In this document: positions 1 through 5,869 of the stretch, piece by piece
Numbering within the stretch: position 1 is the first letter of the stretch
Layout: every line of letters starts with the position of its first letter
Source of the DNA: JBEEMU01 sp043778315
GTDB taxonomy: Bacteria > Bacteroidota > Bacteroidia > Chitinophagales > Saprospiraceae
Reading direction: 5' to 3'
DNA length: 10,852 nucleotides
NCBI GenBank assembly: GCA_043778315.1
Contig: JAYWGJ010000017.1
Span: forward strand, 1-10,852
Translations under genes and position numbers: made by a program
The notes under the pieces: generated by a model
What the model was told of the DNA's origin: nothing
The model's input: the letters and a program-made list of their open reading frames with translations, nothing else
Database searches by the model: none

Positions 1-125
1 GCGGCGTTGAGGTTGGTGACGTAGGCTTGATGGTGTTTGCCATGGTGGATTTCCATGGTGCGCGCATCTATATGCGGCTCGAGCGCATTGAGCGCGTAGG
101 GTAGGGCTGGTAGTGTGAAAGCCAT
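1..125 (-). CDS. sod: Fe/Mn superoxide dismutase, N-terminal fragment (runs off left edge)
   Basis: Reading the minus strand from the ATG at 125-123 gives 41 codons that continue past the window edge. The protein starts MAFTLPALPYALNALEPHID and then has an IHHGKHHQAYVTNLN segment. This is the hallmark N-terminal alpha-hairpin of Fe/Mn superoxide dismutases, which convert superoxide to hydrogen peroxide and oxygen in the cytoplasm. His27 corresponds to the first metal-binding histidine of the family and Tyr35 to the conserved second-shell tyrosine. The other three metal ligands lie beyond the window, so Fe versus Mn preference cannot be told. The start is secure because it coincides with the family's usual N-terminus. 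No TAnnTTTG box is seen directly upstream. The 161-bp repeat (169-329) begins only 43 bases before the start codon and occupies the place where the promoter should be. Confidence 0.93.
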   Translation of the reverse strand, partial: MAFTLPALPYALNALEPHIDARTMEIHHGKHHQAYVTNLNA

Positions 126-168
126 TTTAATTGAATTTATAAAAAAATGAAAATTGTAAGTAGTTGAA

Positions 169-329
169 AGGAAAGAAGAAAAAATAAGTAGTATCAAAAT
201 ATTGCGAAGGATTTTACATCAAAACAAGACAGATTTGATGCTCAATGCAGGGCACTATAAGGATAATCTAACGAAGTTTTGGAGTGAAAGACGAGTAATA
301 TTGGTACTGATTATTTTAGACGCTTTCCT
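169..329 (+). repeat. 161-bp imperfect palindromic dispersed repeat, copy A
   Basis: This non-coding stretch between the superoxide dismutase and DCC genes aligns without gaps, end to end, with the reverse complement of 4462-4622. About 118 of 161 positions match in my hand count. The best block is 231-290, where about 48 of 60 match, including an identical run of 12 (GATAATCTAACG). The ends are complementary (AGGAA at the left, TTCCT at the right), followed inward by AAAATAA (181-187) and TTATTTT (311-317). The centre is more decayed than in copy B. It contains no ORF. A MITE-like or REP-like mobile intergenic element is the best explanation. No target duplication is evident. Confidence 0.8.
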
Positions 330-340
330 AAAATAAATGT

Positions 341-1045
341 TTAGGCGTATAAAGACTTGCGTCTAATGCCTATTTGAACAATAAATATAAGGGCAGCAAT
401 AACTCCCAAAGCGGTATTATTGGTTACTAATATATTGCATAAACTCGTTAAAAACGCGGTTGTTAAGCACAAAGTTGCCCATTGTCCTATGAAGTCAAAT
501 CTTTTTTTTGTAAAAAAAATAGTCAATAAATGGATAATGGCAACAACTGCTATTGCTTGTATTGCCAACAAAGGTAAACATAAATTAGCTAAAATCGTGG
601 CTAAAATTAACGCTAACGCGATATAAATGGAGCGGTATTTTAGGTTGAAATCGGGTGCGCAATCAAACCCGCTCGCAGGTGGCAAACTGCCTACTATGAC
701 GCGCCGATTGTAGGTGACAACTTGATATACTTGGTAGAGTACGGCGCGAAAAACGGAGTTGCGAAAAAGCGGCTGCAAAAACGGTGTGCGTTGCGAAAGT
801 ATAAAAAACAGCGCGTCTAAGCCGTAAATCGTCTTGCCCGTTTTTGTGTCGTATAGCGGAATTTCGTGTCTGCCGCGCTGTAAATCAATACTTTGCATGA
901 TTTCGGGGTGCGCGGTGCTGAACTGCTGCCGACCTTCCTCTGTGAGCAAACCTGCCGATACGAAGCCGCGTGTATAGGCTTTACACATCGGGCAGTTGTC
1001 GTCGTAAAGCATGACTTTATCTTTGAGCGCGTCGGGAACTGCCAT
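341..1045 (-). CDS. DCC-family (DUF393) thiol-oxidoreductase-like protein with C-terminal membrane segments
   Basis: The 234-aa protein begins MAVPDALKDKVMLYDDNCPMC. The YDDNCPMC motif (Cys18 and Cys21) near the N-terminus is the signature of the DCC/DUF393 family, which has a thioredoxin-like CxxC and is presumed to do thiol-disulfide chemistry. A second family block follows at about residues 61-84 (IPLYDTKTGKTIYGLDALFF). Residues from about 138 to 228 form roughly four hydrophobic segments ending in a basic tail, so the C-terminal half is probably in the inner membrane. The frame is open for 60 more codons upstream, to an ATG at 1225. That extension is AT-rich, matches nothing in the family and covers the promoter box at 1081-1088, so I chose the ATG at 1045. 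The substrate is unknown. The gene is transcribed away from the ABC permease at 1264. Confidence 0.85.
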   Translation of the reverse strand: MAVPDALKDKVMLYDDNCPMCKAYTRGFVSAGLLTEEGRQQFSTAHPEIMQSIDLQRGRHEIPLYDTKTGKTIYGLDALFFILSQRTPFLQPLFRNSVFRAVLYQVYQVVTYNRRVIVGSLPPASGFDCAPDFNLKYRSIYIALALILATILANLCLPLLAIQAIAVVAIIHLLTIFFTKKRFDFIGQWATLCLTTAFLTSLCNILVTNNTALGVIAALIFIVQIGIRRKSLYA

Positions 1046-1080
1046 GGATTTGCATTTTTTGATTGAGCAATATTGCACTA

Positions 1081-1088
1081 CAAAAGTA
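1081..1088 (-). promoter_or_regulatory. Bacteroidetes-type -7 box for the DCC gene
   Basis: The minus strand reads TACTTTTG, an exact match to the Bacteroidetes TAnnTTTG consensus. It lies 35 bases before the ATG at 1045, the same spacing as at 4637-4644. A TTTG further upstream (1102-1105 on this strand) is only 13 bases away, closer than usual, so the -33 element is unclear. Confidence 0.5.
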
Positions 1089-1135
1089 ATAATATTATAA
1101 CCAAAAAAATAAAAAATTGTTGTATTATTTAATTG

Positions 1136-1170
1136 TTTGATGCAAATGATAGAGTTTTTATTTACTTTTG
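1136..1170 (+). promoter_or_regulatory. Bacteroidetes-type promoter for the ABC permease
   Basis: TTTG (1136-1139) is followed after 23 bases by TACTTTTG (1163-1170), an exact TAnnTTTG box identical to the divergent one at 1081-1088. The spacing is at the long end of the known range. The first gene downstream starts at 1264, giving a leader of about 90 bases. Confidence 0.45.
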
Positions 1171-1263
1171 TGTAGCAACAACGTAGTTTAAAAACTATAA
1201 AATAGATAGTTTTCAAAATCGTCAAAAACGCTTTGCCTCCGTTTCAATAAAAAACACAACACT

Positions 1264-2508
1264 TTGAATTTTACAGAAAATATATTTTTGGCGTTGCGGT
1301 CTATTCGCGGCAACTTGCTACGGACTTTCCTGACGTTTATGATTATCGCTTTTGGTATCATGGCGTTGGTGGGCATACTGACGGCGATGCAGTCGATGAT
1401 AGCGGGTTTGAGTAGTAACTTTTCGAGCTTGGGCGCGAATACGTTTAATATCATACAGTCAGGTTCGGGTGTGCGGGGGAAAGGTCCGCGCATGAAGGAC
1501 AACAAGACGGGCGACCCGATTTCGTACCGCGACGCGGTGGATTTCAAATCGCGCTACGACTACACGGGCGCGACCGCGTCTATCTCTACGCTCGGGCTGT
1601 CGTCGGCGACGGTGCAGCACGACGGCGAAAAAACGGGTAATAATATTTCGGTGATGGGCGTTGATGAAACCTACTTGCAGGTAGCGGGTTTTACGCTCGC
1701 CGCAGGGCGCGAGTTTTCGGCGACCGAAGCCTTAGAGGGTGCAAATGTAGCGATAGTTGGCGTAGAAATAACGCAGCGTTTCTTTAAAAATAAACCCGAA
1801 AAAGCGATTGGACAAACCATCAGCGTACAAAACCGCCGCGCTACTATCGTGGGCGTTTTGGAGGCGAAAGGCAGTAGCAACAGCTTCAACGGCGACCGCA
1901 TCGTGCTGATGCCGCTCCCTACGGTGCGCAGCGAGTTTGGTTCGCAACGCGCTTCGTTCAATATCTCTTGCGCGGTGATGCAGCAGTTGGATTTTGACGA
2001 AGCGATAGGCGCGGCGACGGGCGCGATGCGACAAGTACGCCGCATAGAACTCGGGCGTGACAACGATTTTGAGATTACGCGAAGCGACGGTTTGATGAGT
2101 TTTGTGGTGGATAATACCGCCAAAATACAATACGCGACCTTGTTTATTGGCATTATCACGCTGCTCGGCGCGGCTATTGGTTTGATGAATATTATGTTGG
2201 TGAGTGTGACGGAGCGGACGCGCGAAATCGGAATTTGTAAGGCGTTGGGCGCGACGCGCCGCAATATTTTAACGCAGTTTTTGGTAGAAGCGATAGTAAT
2301 TTGCCAAATCGGCGGCTTGCTCGGCATTGTGCTTGGCGTACTTTTAGGCAATGTGCTTAGTATATTTTTGCACACAGGATTCATTATTCCTTGGGTTTGG
2401 ATGCTGCTCGGCATCGTGCTGTGCTTGGTAGTCGGGCTGCTTTCGGGCTTGTACCCTGCTATGAAAGCGGCGGAATTAGACCCGATAGAGGCGTTGCGGT
2501 ACGAGTAG
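1264..2508 (+). CDS. MacB/FtsX-type ABC transporter permease (TTG start)
   Basis: The 414-aa inner-membrane protein has the usual MacB-like layout. There is one transmembrane helix at about residues 21-43, then a large periplasmic MacB_PCD-like domain (about 45-285). Three more helices follow, near 287-312, 340-368 and 377-398. The FtsX core is clear, with MLVSVTERTREIGICKALGA at 311-330 and the family's C-terminal ending SGLYPAMKAAELDPIEALRYE. Such permeases work with a separate ATPase to move lipoproteins, peptides or antibiotics through the envelope. No ATPase gene is adjacent on either side here. No ATG precedes the conserved N-terminus: the frame is open back to 1210 without one. The TTG at 1264 gives a start (MNFTENIFLALRSIRGNLLR) of the form usual in the family. 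The gene is 49 bases upstream of the histidine kinase and probably cotranscribed with it. Confidence 0.9.
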   Translation: MNFTENIFLALRSIRGNLLRTFLTFMIIAFGIMALVGILTAMQSMIAGLSSNFSSLGANTFNIIQSGSGVRGKGPRMKDNKTGDPISYRDAVDFKSRYDYTGATASISTLGLSSATVQHDGEKTGNNISVMGVDETYLQVAGFTLAAGREFSATEALEGANVAIVGVEITQRFFKNKPEKAIGQTISVQNRRATIVGVLEAKGSSNSFNGDRIVLMPLPTVRSEFGSQRASFNISCAVMQQLDFDEAIGAATGAMRQVRRIELGRDNDFEITRSDGLMSFVVDNTAKIQYATLFIGIITLLGAAIGLMNIMLVSVTERTREIGICKALGATRRNILTQFLVEAIVICQIGGLLGIVLGVLLGNVLSIFLHTGFIIPWVWMLLGIVLCLVVGLLSGLYPAMKAAELDPIEALRYE

Positions 2509-2557
2509 GAGAGGGGTTGAAGTATTATAATTGTAACAAAATAAAACAAAAAAAACC

Positions 2558-3550
2558 ATGTCACCAAAAATACCATTCAAATACTTATTTTACGTTTTCA
2601 CTTTGTATGTGACTGCCGCATCGCTTTGGTGGGGTTATTTGTTATACAAAAAAAACGACGAGTTGTATGATACCAAAATACAACTTATGGAGACGAAATA
2701 CGCTAAAAGCATAGAGGGAACCGACGACCTCACCTATCTTATGGATAAAAAAAGACGACAAGAGCGCATGATTATGGGCGAAGGAGCTGTGTTTTTTGTA
2801 TTTATGATAGTCGGGATATTCTTCGTTTTCCGCACCTTGCAGCGCGACGTACTGATGGCGAGACAGCAGCGAAATTTCATTTTGTCTATCACGCACGAAC
2901 TAAAATCGCCGCTCGCCGCAATCCGCTTGGGCGTAGAAACCGTACTTAAACGCGAAACGCTGACCCGCGAGCAAGTGAGGCGATTGTCGGGTAACGCGGT
3001 GCAAGACGTGGAGCGGCTCACTACGCTCGTCGACAATATATTGGTGGCGGCGCGGGTAGAGTCTTCGTCGTACCAAATTTCGCGCACGCCCGTCAATATC
3101 GGTGACTTCCTCGACGACCTCGTGCAGGGTTTGCAGATGCGTTTTCCAGAAGCGAAACTCGGTTTTGTGGAGCAAGAAGGCTCGCTCGAGATGATACAAG
3201 CCGACCGACCCGCTATTACCTCAATACTACTCAACCTTATCGAAAACGCCGTTAAGTACGCCTTAGATGTGCCGCGTGCAGAAGTGACCGTCGGTTTGGA
3301 AAGTAGTCTAAACGATAAATATGTGATGATTTCGGTGGCGGATAACGGCATCGGTATTGATAATAAAGACAAAAGTAAGATATTTGAGAAGTTTTACCGC
3401 ATCGGAAACGAGGACACGCGCCGCACGAAAGGTACCGGTTTGGGCTTGTACATAGTTAATGAATTGGTAAAGTTACACCACGGACGCATCATTGTATTAG
3501 ATAATCAGCCGAAAGGCACGAAATTTGTCGTAGAAATGCCAATAGATTGA
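2558..3550 (+). CDS. Membrane-bound sensor histidine kinase
   Basis: This 330-aa kinase has one transmembrane helix at about residues 8-30, a short periplasmic loop of about 45 residues, a second helix at about 76-91, then a HisKA dimerisation domain and a HATPase domain. The phospho-accepting histidine is His113 in ITHELKSPL. The N box is NLIENAVKY (226-234), the G1 box DNGIGI (262-267), the F box FEKFYR (276-281) and the G2 box KGTGLGLYIV (291-300). No HAMP or PAS domain is visible, so it belongs to the simple, short sensor type. The small sensing loop suggests that it senses within the membrane or through a partner protein. Its likely phosphotransfer partner is the OmpR-type regulator encoded 175 bases downstream. 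The ABC permease upstream may be a target or part of the sensing complex, which is inference from position only. Confidence 0.95.
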   Translation: MSPKIPFKYLFYVFTLYVTAASLWWGYLLYKKNDELYDTKIQLMETKYAKSIEGTDDLTYLMDKKRRQERMIMGEGAVFFVFMIVGIFFVFRTLQRDVLMARQQRNFILSITHELKSPLAAIRLGVETVLKRETLTREQVRRLSGNAVQDVERLTTLVDNILVAARVESSSYQISRTPVNIGDFLDDLVQGLQMRFPEAKLGFVEQEGSLEMIQADRPAITSILLNLIENAVKYALDVPRAEVTVGLESSLNDKYVMISVADNGIGIDNKDKSKIFEKFYRIGNEDTRRTKGTGLGLYIVNELVKLHHGRIIVLDNQPKGTKFVVEMPID

Positions 3551-3604
3551 TTTATAATCAATTTGTGACAGCCAAAATTCATTTTTTTGTTTACCTTTCG
3601 GATT

Positions 3605-3676
3605 GGGACGGCGGTAATTCATTCCGCTCGGGAAGGTGGTAATTTATTCCGCCTGGGACGACGGCAGGTCATTCCG
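3605..3676 (+). repeat. Three imperfect tandem repeats, 25-bp period
   Basis: Three 22-bp units start at 3605, 3630 and 3655, separated by 3-bp spacers (CTC, CCT). Each begins GGGA and ends ATTCCG, with a variable middle such as CGGCGGTAATTC. They lie in the 175-bp gap between kinase and regulator and are far more GC-rich than the flanking A/T runs. No ORF or obvious hairpin accounts for them. Confidence 0.75.
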
Positions 3677-3725
3677 TTGAATAATCAAAAAATCATTTTA
3701 TTTTTAACAACTAAAAAAAACAAAT

Positions 3726-4412
3726 ATGCGTATTTTATTAGTAGAAGATGAAGAAAATATCCGCGAGGCGGTCAAGCTCAACCTCGACCTCGACGGCTAC
3801 GAAGTGATAGCAGTTGGCAACGCGAAAGACGCGCTCGCCGCCGCTAACGGGCAGCATTTCGACCTCATGATTTTAGATGTCATGCTCCCCGATGTGGACG
3901 GCTTTCAGCTTTGTCAGCAAATCCGCTTGCTCAATACCGACGTACCTATCATGTTCCTCACGGCAAAGGACACGCCCGAAGACCGCGTACAAGGCTTGCG
4001 CAAGGGCGCAGACGACTACTTAGTGAAGCCGTTTAATATAGAAGAACTCGGTTTGCGGGTGCAAAACCTGCTCCGCAGAGCCAAAAAAGAAGGTATGCAC
4101 ATCGGCGATACGTTCACTTTCGGGCAGTTCGAAATCAATTTTCACACCTTCGAGGCGAATACGCTGCAAGGCAAAATGATGCTTACCAAAAAAGAGGCGA
4201 TGCTCCTCAAACTGCTGATAGAACGTCGCAACGATGTGGTTTCGCGGCAGCAAATCCTACAATCGGTGTGGGGCTACGACGTGTATCCTTCTACCCGAAC
4301 GATAGATAATTTCATACTCACTTTCCGCAAATATTTCGAGAAAGACCCGCGCAGCCCTACCTATTTTCATTCGGTGCGCAGCGTAGGCTATAAGTTTACC
4401 TTGGAGGATTAA
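3726..4412 (+). CDS. OmpR/PhoB-family response regulator
   Basis: This 228-aa cytoplasmic DNA-binding regulator has a receiver domain (about 1-118) and a winged-helix output domain (about 130-227). The receiver carries the acidic pocket around Glu7-Asp8-Glu9, the phospho-accepting Asp51 in LILDVMLPD, the switch Thr79 in FLTA and Lys101 in LVKPF. The output domain shows the OmpR-type pattern, including the wing FHSVRSVGYKF close to the C-terminus. The length is typical of the family. It lies 175 bases after the histidine kinase on the same strand and is presumably its partner. The gap holds a tandem repeat and a poor promoter-like box (TACCTTTC, 3592-3599), so it could have some transcription of its own. 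A strong terminator follows directly. Confidence 0.95.
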   Translation: MRILLVEDEENIREAVKLNLDLDGYEVIAVGNAKDALAAANGQHFDLMILDVMLPDVDGFQLCQQIRLLNTDVPIMFLTAKDTPEDRVQGLRKGADDYLVKPFNIEELGLRVQNLLRRAKKEGMHIGDTFTFGQFEINFHTFEANTLQGKMMLTKKEAMLLKLLIERRNDVVSRQQILQSVWGYDVYPSTRTIDNFILTFRKYFEKDPRSPTYFHSVRSVGYKFTLED

Positions 4413-4417
4413 GACTG

Positions 4418-4457
4418 AAAAATGGTGTGTGGGTTTAGGCTCGCACACCATTTTTTT
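4418..4457 (+). terminator. Rho-independent terminator after the response regulator
   Basis: AAAAATGGTGTG (4418-4429) pairs with CACACCATTTTT (4444-4455). The stem extends by a G-T wobble and one G-C pair around a 10-base loop, and a run of seven T follows. It starts 6 bases after the stop codon and closes the permease-kinase-regulator cluster. Confidence 0.88.
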
Positions 4458-4461
4458 ATTT

Positions 4462-4622
4462 AGGAACGCGTCCAAAATAAGTTACTATATTCTCACTTGT
4501 CTTTCGCGCCAAAACTGCGTTAGATTATCGTTACGATGCCAGGCATCGCGCCTCAAATCTGCCTTGTTTTGACCCAAAATCCTGCGCGACAATATTAAGT
4601 ACCTTATTTTCTCTTCATTCCT
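4462..4622 (-). repeat. 161-bp imperfect palindromic dispersed repeat, copy B
   Basis: This is the same element as 169-329 in opposite orientation and is better preserved as a palindrome. It is centred on CGATGCC-A-GGCATCG (4534-4548). Further out, CAAAAC (4510-4515) pairs with GTTTTG (4566-4571), AGATT (4522-4526) with AATCT (4556-4560), and AAAATAAG (4474-4481) with CTTATTTT (4603-4610). AGGAA and TTCCT form the ends. It sits between the regulator's terminator and the promoter at 4637, in a region with no ORF. An RNA copy would fold into a long interrupted hairpin. Confidence 0.82.
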
Positions 4623-4636
4623 TAGTGAAAACGTCG

Positions 4637-4644
4637 TATCTTTG
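4637..4644 (+). promoter_or_regulatory. Bacteroidetes-type -7 box for the small-gene cassette
   Basis: TATCTTTG is an exact TAnnTTTG match lying 35 bases before the ATG at 4680 and 15 bases outside the right end of repeat copy B. No convincing TTTG is seen at -33. Confidence 0.5.
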
Positions 4645-4679
4645 TAATGTAATTTTTAAAAAAAATAAAATTTAGAAAT

Positions 4680-4882
4680 ATGAAAACAGTTACTATTGAA
4701 TTGCCAAACACGATGCTCGACGCTTTTTTACCCTATTGCAATACTTTGGGCTTGCAAAAAGTAGAAGTTGTGGATAAAGTGGAGCGCGAAGACAACGCTT
4801 GGGTGAATTGATGAATACTATCGACCTGACTAACACTGTGCCGATGAGCGCGGTAAAAGAGCGATTGAGGAGTAAAATGTAA
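4680..4882 (+). pseudogene. Antitoxin-sized small ORF, apparently frameshifted
   Basis: The first reading frame (4680-4811) encodes 43 aa, starting MKTVTIELPNTMLDAFLPYC and ending EDNAWVN before a TGA. That stop overlaps an ATG (4811) opening a second frame of 23 aa that ends VKERLRSKM (stop at 4880-4882). Joined, the two give a protein of about 68 aa whose size, acidic middle and basic C-terminal tail resemble small antitoxin-like Bacteroidetes proteins encoded beside toxin genes. If the parental sequence read GTGAATGAATTGATG, losing one GAAT unit would produce exactly the present frame break. That is a guess. Alternatives are two tiny translationally coupled peptides or a sequencing error. 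It is the first gene after the promoter box at 4637 and precedes the 83-aa gene by 46 bases. Confidence 0.5.
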
Positions 4883-4928
4883 TTGAAAAATATAGTACTT
4901 ATTTCCCATAATCTTAAAAAATAAAAAT

Positions 4929-5180
4929 ATGGAACTACTAACCATCTCAGAAATTAGAGCGAACTACCCCGAGCAATGGGTTTTAATTGGCAATCCTGAG
5001 CTATCAGACCCCGAAATAAACGGCTCGATAATCAGCAAACTCGTTCGCGGAATTGTGCTTTATGCCAGCAAAGATAAGCGAGAAATCGGCTTTAAAGCAA
5101 CCGCCGTGCGCGGAGCGGTAGAAACAACGGCGTGTATTTTTACAGGGGAAATACCCAAAAATAGGCTGTTTTTATTATGA
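4929..5180 (+). CDS. Small conserved-looking protein of unknown function paired with an aspartic protease
   Basis: I cannot assign a function to this 83-aa protein. It begins MELLTISEIRANYPEQWVLIG, has GIVLYASKDKREIG in the middle (about 45-58) and ends with IFTGEIPKNRLFLL. It has no signal peptide or transmembrane segment. From memory, the pattern 'YP-QWVLI-NPE ... G-VLY-SKD ... TGEIP' is like that of small cyanobacterial proteins also encoded next to retropepsin-like genes, but I could not check this. The stop codon overlaps the protease start as ATGA, so the two are very likely translated together and may act together. Candidate roles include a substrate, inhibitor or antitoxin-like partner of the protease, all of which are inference. 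Confidence 0.8.
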   Translation: MELLTISEIRANYPEQWVLIGNPELSDPEINGSIISKLVRGIVLYASKDKREIGFKATAVRGAVETTACIFTGEIPKNRLFLL

Positions 5181-5566
5181 AACAAGAACGATTTAAGCGA
5201 GAAAACGACGAAGGTTTAGTTATCATCAAGTGCAAATTCCCTAATCACGAAGTAGCACTTGCGCTCGATACAGGCGCGTCGCATACTACGATAGACCTGA
5301 CCGCCCTGCAAATAGCGGGCTATGATATAAGTATGGCTGCGCGAACTACTTTCTTAGAAACAGCAAGCGGCGTTATTCAAGCCTATATTTTTCGCGTCAA
5401 GGAGTTTAAGGCATTAGGTTTCACGAAGCGAAATATAGAAATCTGCGCCTATGATTTTTTTGCGCATCACGTCCTTGCCGATATTGATGGCGTATTAGGG
5501 CTTGATTTTATAGCTGAATATAAAATTTGTATTGATTTCAAAACAGAAATTATTACTTTGATGTAA
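5177..5566 (+). CDS. Retropepsin-like aspartic protease (clan AA type), single domain
   Basis: This 129-aa protein has the active-site motif ALDTGASHTTID with catalytic Asp31 (Asp-Thr-Gly-Ala-Ser at 31-35). Near the C-terminus it has the retropepsin hydrophobic-hydrophobic-Gly block GVLGLDFI (105-112). The size fits a single retropepsin fold, which works as a homodimer with one Asp from each subunit. No signal peptide or membrane helix is seen, so it is probably cytoplasmic. The ATG overlaps the stop of the 83-aa gene. A terminator follows 50 bases after its stop. The substrate is unknown. The paired small gene and the broken antitoxin-like ORF upstream suggest a small accessory cassette. The fold assignment is solid, while the biological role is open. 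Confidence 0.88.
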   Translation: MKQERFKRENDEGLVIIKCKFPNHEVALALDTGASHTTIDLTALQIAGYDISMAARTTFLETASGVIQAYIFRVKEFKALGFTKRNIEICAYDFFAHHVLADIDGVLGLDFIAEYKICIDFKTEIITLM

Positions 5567-5616
5567 TGATTTTTGCTGAAAATGTATAGCCTAAAACCAA
5601 CTTTCCCCGCTCCTCA

Positions 5617-5652
5617 CGCGGCTAAATTCCGACGAATTTTAGCCGCGTTTTT
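5617..5652 (+). terminator. Rho-independent terminator after the aspartic protease
   Basis: CGCGGCTAAA (5617-5626) pairs with TTTAGCCGCG (5638-5647), and TTC/GAA continues the stem with one bulged T around a CGAC loop. TTTTT follows. It lies 50 bases after the protease stop codon. Confidence 0.88.
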
Positions 5653-5832
5653 ATTTATTTTTACCTATTTTCATTTATTTTCATCTTTTCCGCTTATTTT
5701 CAAAATACAAAACTACACTTTTTATACCAATAAACCTAATAAAATATAGATTCTGTTTCAGAAAGTGAAATACAATGGCAAAAAGAGCGTTTTGGCGAAA
5801 TAATGAAAAAATCGTATTATTTTTTATTCATA

Positions 5833-5864
5833 TTTGGTAATGTCAAAATAATAGTGCATCTTTG
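5833..5864 (+). promoter_or_regulatory. Promoter with -33 and -7 elements upstream of the structured RNA
   Basis: TTTG (5833-5836), then 20 bases, then CATCTTTG (5857-5864), one mismatch from TAnnTTTG. The spacing is that expected for the Bacteroidetes primary sigma factor. No protein start codon makes sense downstream before a terminator at 6090, which points to an RNA product starting near 5870. Confidence 0.5.
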
Positions 5865-5869
5865 AATTT

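Noticed and set aside
313..334. ATTTTAG...CTAAAAT hairpin as a terminator of the DCC gene
   Set aside because: The stem is all but one A-T pair and has no proper T run on the minus strand. It mostly reflects the end of repeat copy A.
420..626. Plus-strand 68-aa ORF
   Set aside because: It lies opposite the membrane part of the DCC gene, with no motif and no start context.
1046..1225. 60-codon upstream extension of the DCC protein
   Set aside because: It is AT-rich, low-complexity and unlike the family N-terminus, and it covers an exact TAnnTTTG promoter box.
1671..2576. Long minus-strand ORF (301 aa) opposite the permease, with others opposite kinase and regulator
   Set aside because: These are antisense shadows of strongly coding GC-rich frames. 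Their translations show no domain and unnatural composition.
3592..3599. TACCTTTC as a promoter for the response regulator
   Set aside because: It has a mismatch at the conserved G, no well-spaced -33 element and sits over 120 bases from the start. It is too weak to annotate.
3605..3676. CRISPR array
   Set aside because: There are only three degenerate units with 3-bp spacers and no cas genes, so this is not a CRISPR architecture.
5666..5702. Three TATTTTCA direct repeats after the 5617 terminator
   Set aside because: They are short, irregularly spaced and within T-rich DNA where such matches are expected by chance.
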